From: Thecamonas trahens ATCC 50062
Lineage: Eukaryota > Apusozoa > Apusomonadida > Apusomonadidae
Direction of reading: 5' to 3'
DNA length: 27,388 bases
Assembly: GCF_000142905.1 (NCBI RefSeq)
Contig: NW_013657638.1
Span: forward strand, 121,884 to 149,271
Below the pieces are notes generated by a model that made no database searches, was not told where the DNA came from, and saw nothing but the letters and a program-made list of their open reading frames with translations. Position numbers and translations under genes: made by a program. This document shows, piece after piece, positions 1 to 6,600 of this stretch. The stretch's first letter is position 1. Every line of letters begins with the position of its first letter.

Positions 1-62
1 CATGACTGTGTCCATCATGATCACTCCTCCCCTGTCCCCCCCCACACATACACCCCTCAGCC
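1..62 (+). other. Leader or 3' end of an intron before the TPR gene
   Basis: This stretch has pyrimidine-rich runs and ends in a CCCCTCAG just before the ATG at 63, which resembles a 3' splice site. In the frame of the downstream gene there are stops at 3-5 and 18-20, so coding cannot run through unspliced. Another ATG at 2-4 opens a short frame that ends at 95-97 and overlaps the gene start. It may be an upstream ORF, an upstream exon, or chance. Confidence 0.35.
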
Positions 63-1163
63 ATGTTCCCTCCGGGTGTCATAGGGGGTGGCATTGACGA
101 TAATGCGGCACTCTCTGCTGACTTGTACCTCACAGATGAAGCACAGGTCGCTCGCTCAACACAGACGCTCTACCCAGGCATGTGGGTGGCGGTGACCCTG
201 CAGACAGCGGAGGCTGGCTCGACGACGACGACGACGATGGCGGCCGGTGGCTGCAGCGCGACGGGCATGGTCACTGGAAGCAGCTCGACGATGACGATGG
301 CATGCACAGAGCTTGCCGAAAATGATCCGCCGTGCCTCCTGGGTCAGATCTCGGCTGTCGAAGCCAACCAGTGCGCGGCGCTGGCTTCGCTGGCTGCCGC
401 GCCCATGTCACCGCCGCATCCGCTGCTCGATGGATGGGGTGAGATGGACGCTCAGCTGGTTCGCCACGCCCCGGGCGGGCGCTGGCTCCTTGCCTCACTC
501 CGCCCGGCCTCGCATGCCTCGACTGCTGCCGCCAGTCGCAAACGGGCAAAGACTGCTGCCGCGCCATCGCCCGGCTGCATGGCCCTCGTCTCGTCCACTG
601 AGGGCGCGCCGGCATCCACCAGCCGCAGCGACAGCGCGTACCCCAAGGCTCTGAGCCTCAAAGAGGCCGGCAACACTGCTTACGGCCACGGAAGCTATCA
701 GGACGCTGCTATCGCATACACCCGCGCGCTTGCGCTCCTCTCCGACACCATCGAGCACCTCCCACTCCGCGCCATCGCTTACAACAACCGCGCGGCTGCC
801 TTTATCCAGCTGTATCAGTTTGATCAGGCCCGCGCAGACGCCGAGGCTGTCCTTCGTATCGATGCCACTAACCCCAAGGCGCTCTGGCGCCACGGCATCG
901 CCTGTGAGTTCTCCGGCGACTTGCATGCTGCGCTCGACTCGTACGCCGCCGTGGCGTCGACGCTCCCGAGCCACCCACACGTCCACGACGCCGTCGCACG
1001 CGTCCAGTCGCGTCTTCAGCCGCCGTCCGGCCGCGCGCCCACCCCGCCGGCCGGCCCTGTCTCCATGGAGCTCACCTCGCCGCCGCCGGGAGCGACCTCG
1101 ATGCTTGCGCCCAAGCATTCGCGAAAGCGCCGCTTCGACGACCTCGACATGGACACCCTCTAG
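63..1163 (+). CDS. TPR co-chaperone-like protein with a carboxylate-clamp TPR domain
   Basis: 366 residues. Residues 1-190 are low-complexity, rich in Ala, Ser and Thr, and match nothing I recognise. Residues about 198-315 form three TPR units of the HOP/SGT/CHIP type, beginning SLKEAGNTAYGHGSYQDAA. All five two-carboxylate-clamp positions of Hsp70/Hsp90-binding TPRs appear to be present: Lys200, Asn204, Asn242, Lys272 and Arg276. In that family these residues grip the C-terminal EEVD of the chaperone, so I infer an Hsp70/Hsp90 adaptor. Basic clusters SRKRAK (near residue 160) and KHSRKRR near the C-terminus suggest nuclear location. The ATG at 63 is the first in frame after stops; an upstream exon is possible because a splice-acceptor-like CAG precedes it. 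The stop TAG overlaps that of the convergent neighbour. Confidence 0.85.
   Translation: MFPPGVIGGGIDDNAALSADLYLTDEAQVARSTQTLYPGMWVAVTLQTAEAGSTTTTTMAAGGCSATGMVTGSSSTMTMACTELAENDPPCLLGQISAVEANQCAALASLAAAPMSPPHPLLDGWGEMDAQLVRHAPGGRWLLASLRPASHASTAAASRKRAKTAAAPSPGCMALVSSTEGAPASTSRSDSAYPKALSLKEAGNTAYGHGSYQDAAIAYTRALALLSDTIEHLPLRAIAYNNRAAAFIQLYQFDQARADAEAVLRIDATNPKALWRHGIACEFSGDLHAALDSYAAVASTLPSHPHVHDAVARVQSRLQPPSGRAPTPPAGPVSMELTSPPPGATSMLAPKHSRKRRFDDLDMDTL
1160..1163. other. Shared CTAG: overlapping stop codons of two convergent genes
   Basis: The plus-strand gene ends in TAG at 1161-1163. The minus-strand gene ends in TAG read from 1162 to 1160. The palindrome CTAG therefore holds both stops, and there is no spacer. 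Each mRNA must carry its 3' UTR and poly(A) signal inside the coding region of the other. Confidence 0.9.
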
Positions 1164-3214
1164 CTTGTTGCCAGCTCGCCAAGCAGCGCCACTCGCGCGC
1201 TCCACTCAGCCGCGTTGCGATGGCTCAGCTCGCGTGTCGCTGCCGCCTGTCGCACTGCGCGCGCAAGAGCTCCGCTCTCGTCGCTACGAACCCACGCAAC
1301 GCCTGCCGCCGCCGCTGCCTCGCTCTCATGCAGTGCCAGTCGCTGCGCCAGGAGCATTGCCGCTGCATCGACTGGCGCCGTGGCAGCCGCCAGCGCGTTA
1401 GCAGCACGTGCTGTCAGGCGGCCGTCGTCAACACACAGAGCCGCCTTGGTCAACAGGCGGTAGACCTTGGTCGGCAGCGCCTCGCCGCTCGCCGCAGCAG
1501 CATCAAGTCCCTGCAGCACCAGTCCGAATGCGCGTGCCGAGCTGGGATCTGCCACTAGCGTCGCCAGCGCAGTCTCGAGCGGCATCTGTGCCACGCTCGC
1601 CGACAGCGCTTCACAGACGCTAGGTGTCGCTGCCGCCGCAAGCAGTGGAAGCCCCGAGCGAACCGTTGCTACACCCGCGCTTGCATCAGCCGCCGCCGCA
1701 AACAACGCCACCGCATCCGGCGTCGCGCTGTTGAGCAGCGTGGCAAAGTGCGTCACAGCCTGTGGTCCGAGCACAAACTCGGCCGCAGCCTCGCTGCCCA
1801 ACATGACCTGCCACGCTGCGCTGCCGCGCTCGTCTGCAAGCGCAAGCACGCCTCCGGCAAAGTGGCGCACAAACCACTGCGCAGAGGCACACGCGCCACA
1901 CAGCTGGGCAAGCACCTTGTCCAGTGCAACCTCGACGCTGAGATCAAGCACGTCCGGAACAGAGAGCAGGCTCGACTCGCCACCCGCAAATGCATCAAGA
2001 ACCTTGGCCAGCGGCTGCGTCCGCCCGTGCCGCGCCGCATTGAGCGCCACAACGTTAAACACCGCTCGGCCACATGCCGGCGCCACGCCGAGCGCAACGT
2101 ACCGGTCAAGAAGTGCAAGCACAGCATCCACCTTGCTCCCAAGGCTGTCAATCCGCGCCGCAAGCAGCGACGCAAGCGTCTCGCGCCCGCACAGAGTATC
2201 CAGCCACACCAACGCCCCGCGCGGCGCATGCGGTGCTGCAGCCTCGCTCAGCAACGCATCCACGCCCTCGGGGCTCGAGCTCAGTGCGTCAGCAAGCTGT
2301 CCCATCGGATCAAACGCTGCACTCTCCTTGCCCGGTACCTCGACCAACGCGCGCACCACGTGGCCGGCAACCTCCGGCTGGCCGGCAATGAGACTCGCCA
2401 GCGCGGCCTCGACTCGCCCGGATCCGTCCCAGCCGAGGCTCCGCAGCGCGTGGCCAACATCGTCGAGAAAGTACGGCGACGACTGCAGCGCCGCCGCGGC
2501 CTCGCCGGCAAGCAGCTGATCGACCACCGCGGCACCAACCTTGGCAGCCAGTCCCTTGGCACGCTTTTCTGGGCGATCCCCGCTTGCGCCACTGCCCGTC
2601 CGCCGGCGCTTACCACCAGGCGCAGCCTCGGCTTCGTCCATTATTGGCGCAATGCCGCTCCCGCCGTCGCCACCAGCACCATCTTCGCACCGAGCCTGTG
2701 GCGCGGCCATGGCCCGCCGGATGATCGCCATCACCGCCACGGCCTCGTCGTGGACGCCCGGGGCGGAGCTTGCCAGGCTCAAGAGCCAGCGAGAGAGGCG
2801 CGCAGCGTGGGCGCGTGGTGCTGACCGCGGGCCACCAGCGCCAGCCCCCGCAGCCGCGTCCATGGCCACCAATAGGACCGAGGAGAGCAGGGCGCGGAAC
2901 AGCGGACGGGCGGCGGCAGCGTTGGCAGTGACGTCGGGAGCGCACGCGGCGGCGTAAAGGCTCCCGAGCGCCTTCCACACGGCCTCGTCGGCAAGGGCGT
3001 CGGCGTGGGCAGCCACCACAGCGTCGCGCCCCGCCAAGCTGTGGGCCATGGCCAGCGCTGCCGTCTTGCCCTTGGCCGTCGCCACCGCCGTCACCGCCGC
3101 AAGCGCTGCCGCACGGGCCTCGGCAGGGCTCGTCGTCCGCTCCCGTGCCAGCTGAAGCGCCCGCGAGAGTGCAAGGGGCTCTCCGTCGAGATGGGCCGCC
3201 AACTTCTTGCTCAT
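1160..3214 (-). CDS. Unrecognised Ala/Leu-rich alpha-helical protein with a nuclear-type basic cluster
   Basis: 684 residues from a good ATG (MSKKLAAHLDGEP). I do not recognise the family. The sequence is almost wholly predicted helix, with repeating Ala/Leu/Val heptad-like stretches and few prolines. This is typical of HEAT- or ARM-like alpha-solenoid scaffolds, but I cannot define the repeats. Two basic runs near residues 201-220, GKRRRTG and RPEKRAKG, flank a Gly/Ser linker and look like a bipartite nuclear localisation signal. The linker divides an N-terminal helical part (about 1-190) from a larger C-terminal one (about 220-684). No catalytic motif, signal peptide or membrane segment is visible. 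The G-rich upstream spacer (minus-strand sense) is only 138 bp. A subunit of a large nuclear complex is a reasonable but unproven guess. Confidence 0.75.
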   Translation of the reverse strand: MSKKLAAHLDGEPLALSRALQLARERTTSPAEARAAALAAVTAVATAKGKTAALAMAHSLAGRDAVVAAHADALADEAVWKALGSLYAAACAPDVTANAAAARPLFRALLSSVLLVAMDAAAGAGAGGPRSAPRAHAARLSRWLLSLASSAPGVHDEAVAVMAIIRRAMAAPQARCEDGAGGDGGSGIAPIMDEAEAAPGGKRRRTGSGASGDRPEKRAKGLAAKVGAAVVDQLLAGEAAAALQSSPYFLDDVGHALRSLGWDGSGRVEAALASLIAGQPEVAGHVVRALVEVPGKESAAFDPMGQLADALSSSPEGVDALLSEAAAPHAPRGALVWLDTLCGRETLASLLAARIDSLGSKVDAVLALLDRYVALGVAPACGRAVFNVVALNAARHGRTQPLAKVLDAFAGGESSLLSVPDVLDLSVEVALDKVLAQLCGACASAQWFVRHFAGGVLALADERGSAAWQVMLGSEAAAEFVLGPQAVTHFATLLNSATPDAVALFAAAADASAGVATVRSGLPLLAAAATPSVCEALSASVAQMPLETALATLVADPSSARAFGLVLQGLDAAAASGEALPTKVYRLLTKAALCVDDGRLTARAANALAAATAPVDAAAMLLAQRLALHESEAAAAAGVAWVRSDESGALARAVRQAAATRELSHRNAAEWSARVALLGELATS

Positions 3215-3352
3215 GGCCTGCCGGGGGAGAAGAGTGACAAGTCTGCCGTCGAGTCGAGACCACCCGACCGACTGCTGTCACCCGCCCCCCCCCCTCCGCC
3301 CCTGTCTCCCCCCCCCCCTCCCCGGGTTCGAGGCATGTCGGCTTTATCGACT
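3215..3352. promoter_or_regulatory. Short spacer with long C-runs (G-runs on the minus strand)
   Basis: The 138-bp spacer separates two head-to-tail minus-strand genes, so it must hold the 3' end of one and the promoter of the other. It contains two runs of ten C (about 3284-3293 and 3307-3316) plus shorter runs up to 3321. The minus strand therefore carries four or more G-runs able to form a G-quadruplex. No TATA-like or poly(A)-like motif stands out. Confidence 0.5.
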
Positions 3353-6300
3353 CTACATCTGCGCCACAAACTTGGGATACCACTCGGACTCCATGACGCT
3401 GAAAACTCGACCTTGCTCTGCGTTGAAGAGCTCGCGTGGTGGCGGCGAGTTGCTGCCTACCTTGTCCAGAAGCTTAGCTGCAGTCTCCTCGGGTACGACA
3501 CGCGAGCGGTACTCGGAGATCATCGCCCGTGCCTTGCGCTCAGAGTCGGCTGCAGTAGTCAGCCGCTTGTAAAAGCCGGCATCGAGATAGAACCGGAGCA
3601 GCGCGTCCGCGCCTTGGCCGGCCAAGAACCGCAGGAACTGCCGCACACCCTCGGGTGAGACCAGCAGGTTGTACAGCGGTGACCGAGCCTCGCGTGTGGG
3701 CGCCGACGCGCTTGGCGACGACGGCGCGCCGCGGGTCTCGGTGGCTGGACGCTCCTTGGAGCCAGTCCTCGCCTTGGCCTTGGCCTTGGCTTTGGCCTTG
3801 GCCTTGGCCTTGGCCTTGGCCTTGGCCTTGGCTTTGGCCTTGGCCTTGGCCATGGCTGCGGCGCGTGCCCGGGCCTTAGCACGCTCGGCTGCCTTGGCCT
3901 CCTCTGCAGCGGCAGCAGCGGCAGCAGCGGCAGCAGCGGCAGCAGCGGCGGCAGCGGCACGCTCCTTGGCAGGCGACGGTGGGGCTGGCGGCGCAGGGCG
4001 GACAGCATCCATTTCCACCGACCGGTAGAGGGTGCCGGGCGGGAGGCCCCATGCAGCTGCCGGGCGGCACTCGTAGTAGATGTGGCACCCGACGTCGGCG
4101 GCAGTGAGCGTGTAGCTGCTGCCCGGAACTGGAAGCACGTCGCGCGAGCCGTCGGGACGGAGCCGGATCCAGCGAAAGTCGAGCGGCACATCATCGCCAG
4201 ACTCAAAGACCCGGACAACGTTGAGGGTGTGGCCCTCTTCAGCCTCGCCGGTCAGGTAGAGTTCGACCAGTCGATTCGACGGTGGCGGCGGCGACGGCAG
4301 CGACATCGCCGACTCGGACATCGAGTCGGCCGAGATGTTGAGCGACGAGATCGACTCGAGTGGCCGCGGTGGGAGCGCCACGCCAAGCGCCACCATGTGC
4401 TCCTCAATGGTAGCAACAAGCGAGGCCTGCGCCGACCGCGGCAGGCCGTGCGCAGCCGCAAAGTCTCCAGCAACCTCTGCCGGCAGGTCACCCTCATGAA
4501 CGGTAATCCGATGCGAGACGCCCGGCGCCACAAAGGCGTCAAGTGCAAAGAGAACCGGTGCACGTTTGCGCCGCGCCCGCCGCCGCGCTCGCGCAGCAGC
4601 AGCGTCGAGCTCGGCCGCGCGAGCTGGCGAGACGGGCGCCGGTGGGGGGGCAAGCGGCAGCGAGCCGTTGAGTCCCGGGTCGGCGCACGTGTCCATCGGC
4701 GTCGGGTCGGCCCACCGCGAGTCAACCTGCCCGCGCTGCGACGCCCGCAGTGACGCGCCGCGCCGCAGTCGGATCACTGCATCGGCGTAGCCAGGCGGGA
4801 GGTCGTCAGCAGTCAGCTCGTCTAGCGTCAGTCGCGATGTGTCATGGTACGAGGACCGAGTTGACGCCGCCAGTGACGCAGAACGCAGCGACTTTGGCCG
4901 CTTCCGTGAAATCGACAGGTCCGGCCGCCACGTTGCCTCCTCGCCATTCATGTCAAGAACCGGCGCGTCGGCGGCAGCAGCCTCGGCGGCAGCTGCAACC
5001 TCGTCGGCCCGCAGTCGCGCCACCGTCGCCGACGTCAGACTGTGGTACAGTCGATCGTGGACAGGCTGGCTCCCGCCACCGACAGACGCGCGGCGGCGGG
5101 TGGCCAGCCGCAGCGAGCGCGCATTGATTTGCGGCTGAAACAGCTTGCCGCCACCCTCGCGCTTCGGTACATTCGCCGCCGCCCGCTCGGCGGCCTTGAT
5201 CTGTGCCGCCCGCGATGCGTCGTACAGCCGCTCATGCCGCGAAGCCACCGAGCCGCGCTCTTTGTCCATAGCCACCGAGTGCTTGCAGAGCTCAGGCTGG
5301 AACTTGAGCTGCTTGTCAACCTCAGCTCGGATCTTGGCCTTGCGCCGGTGGGTCATGTACCCGGTCAGCGGCGTCACCGTTCCGCGGTGGCTCTGGATGT
5401 AGCTGCGGAGCGTGGCGGCAATGCCGCCGAGGTCCACGGGCCCGGGGCTCGACCCGCCGCTTCTTCCGACCATCGACGTTCCGGCGCGGAGCTTGTCCAG
5501 TGGGTCGGGCGAGAGGACCGACGATGCTGCCAGCCGCGAGTACGACATCGAGTTTGGCGGGAGCGAGTCATCGAGCTCAGGTTCGGCGTCGTCGCTGCCC
5601 GGCGGAACCCGGGTGCCATCAAAGACGAGGTGGAGCAAGTTACAGATGCGGACAAACGAGATTGATCCCGTCTGAGCTGGGTCCAGCAGCGCCACGATCT
5701 CGTCGACAAGCGCCGGCTCGTCGGGGAAGCCCGGCTCGTCGGTGTGGAGCGAGGCCATGATCTGGTCGTCGGTGCCGACGTCCCACGGCGACGTCCGGCG
5801 CCTGGCAGACTTTGGCGGGCGGAGGACTCCGACGAGCCGGAGCGCGGCAACCAGGCGTGGCGGAGTGAGGAACGGTGCATCAAACTCGGCCAGCCGCGCA
5901 CAGAGGAACTTCCACTCGCGGTCGTTCTTGGCAAAGACGGCAGCGGCCGAGTCGACGTTGACAATCCGCGCATTCGCCTCCATGTACCGTTGCAGATCAG
6001 CACGTTGCTCACGGGCGAGCTGGCGCGACTGGCGGTCAAAGGCCAACTTGTACAGATGCTCGCCGATGTGGGCGCCCGAGTCGGAGCCATGCTGCGACGC
6101 AGCGCGGGCCTTGGCCGAGCTCGAAATGCCCGACGAAATCCGAGTGTTAGGCACGGCTTCAGCGGCTGCCTTCATCCGCAGCTCATAGTCGAGCTGCTTG
6201 CGGCGAAGCTCGCGCTTTTCGGCGTCGGCATAGAGCCGCTCGTGGAACGGCTCCTCGGGAACGAGCGACGCCGAGTACATCGAGATCTGCGGGTGATGCG

Positions 6301-6583
6301 GGCAGTCGAGCTGGTGGTTGCGCGCCTCCTCGGCCTTGCGCAAAGCCTTGTTGTAGGCGCGCTCCTTCTCGTAGTGGCGGAACCGCGAGACAACGTCGAG
6401 CGAGTCGAACATCTTGGCCATCTCGGTCGTCTTGGGGTTCGGGTTGATGGCCGGCTTGAACCAGGTCTTGGACTCTTTCTCGAGCGCGTTCTCACGCTTC
6501 TTGCGCTCGGCCTCCCGCTTCGCCTCGCGTGTCGCAAGCAGCTTGCGGTTCCTCTCGAGAAACTCTCGCTGCTCTGGCCGCAT
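3353..6583 (-). CDS. RGS-domain protein with HERLY-type repeats, EF-hand-like and AIR9-like domains (probably the 3' part of a larger gene)
   Basis: 1,076 residues from the ATG at 6583. The N-terminal half repeats a module of the form FxPxIN followed by HERLY (KLFQPQINARS; FHERLYADA; RHERLYDAS; VHDRLYHSL), in charged, helical sequence. I have seen such motifs in uncharacterised protist, often flagellar, proteins. A degenerate EF-hand loop (LLDPAQTGSISF) lies near 5640-5700. An AIR9/Ig-like domain (VELYLTGEAEEGHTL to GCHIYYECRP) lies near 4060-4270. A Lys-Ala repeat and a poly-Ala run follow. The last about 105 residues, NLLVSPEGVRQFLRFLAG to MESEWYPKFV, fit an RGS domain, but the Glu-Asn and second Asn that contact G-alpha in active RGS proteins are not evident, so GTPase activation is doubtful. 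Its frame continues open upstream of the ATG in coding-like sequence (LLADYASNPESPAASSP), which suggests fusion to the next frame. Confidence 0.8.
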   Translation of the reverse strand: MRPEQREFLERNRKLLATREAKREAERKKRENALEKESKTWFKPAINPNPKTTEMAKMFDSLDVVSRFRHYEKERAYNKALRKAEEARNHQLDCPHHPQISMYSASLVPEEPFHERLYADAEKRELRRKQLDYELRMKAAAEAVPNTRISSGISSSAKARAASQHGSDSGAHIGEHLYKLAFDRQSRQLAREQRADLQRYMEANARIVNVDSAAAVFAKNDREWKFLCARLAEFDAPFLTPPRLVAALRLVGVLRPPKSARRRTSPWDVGTDDQIMASLHTDEPGFPDEPALVDEIVALLDPAQTGSISFVRICNLLHLVFDGTRVPPGSDDAEPELDDSLPPNSMSYSRLAASSVLSPDPLDKLRAGTSMVGRSGGSSPGPVDLGGIAATLRSYIQSHRGTVTPLTGYMTHRRKAKIRAEVDKQLKFQPELCKHSVAMDKERGSVASRHERLYDASRAAQIKAAERAAANVPKREGGGKLFQPQINARSLRLATRRRASVGGGSQPVHDRLYHSLTSATVARLRADEVAAAAEAAAADAPVLDMNGEEATWRPDLSISRKRPKSLRSASLAASTRSSYHDTSRLTLDELTADDLPPGYADAVIRLRRGASLRASQRGQVDSRWADPTPMDTCADPGLNGSLPLAPPPAPVSPARAAELDAAAARARRRARRKRAPVLFALDAFVAPGVSHRITVHEGDLPAEVAGDFAAAHGLPRSAQASLVATIEEHMVALGVALPPRPLESISSLNISADSMSESAMSLPSPPPPSNRLVELYLTGEAEEGHTLNVVRVFESGDDVPLDFRWIRLRPDGSRDVLPVPGSSYTLTAADVGCHIYYECRPAAAWGLPPGTLYRSVEMDAVRPAPPAPPSPAKERAAAAAAAAAAAAAAAAAAEEAKAAERAKARARAAAMAKAKAKAKAKAKAKAKAKAKAKAKAKARTGSKERPATETRGAPSSPSASAPTREARSPLYNLLVSPEGVRQFLRFLAGQGADALLRFYLDAGFYKRLTTAADSERKARAMISEYRSRVVPEETAAKLLDKVGSNSPPPRELFNAEQGRVFSVMESEWYPKFVAQM
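3771..3855 (-). repeat. Hexanucleotide AAGGCC repeat encoding Lys-Ala
   Basis: The plus strand shows CCTTGG tandem units with occasional CTTTGG. On the coding strand this gives alternating AAG GCC/GCA codons, a run of about 14 Lys-Ala pairs. Such a stretch would be a highly charged single helix linking the AIR9-like and RGS domains. Confidence 0.9.
3905..3960 (-). repeat. GCN repeat encoding poly-alanine
   Basis: A GCAGCGGCA-type repeat read on the minus strand gives about 17-19 consecutive alanines, just N-terminal to the Lys-Ala run. It is a length-variable, slippage-prone stretch inside the RGS gene. Confidence 0.85.
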
Positions 6584-6600
6584 TACCTCTTCGGGTGTGC

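Noticed and set aside
1467-2824. Overlapping plus-strand ORFs of 350 and 358 codons
   Set aside because: Arg/Ser/His-rich shadows of the 684-residue minus-strand protein, which has a good ATG and uniform helical composition.
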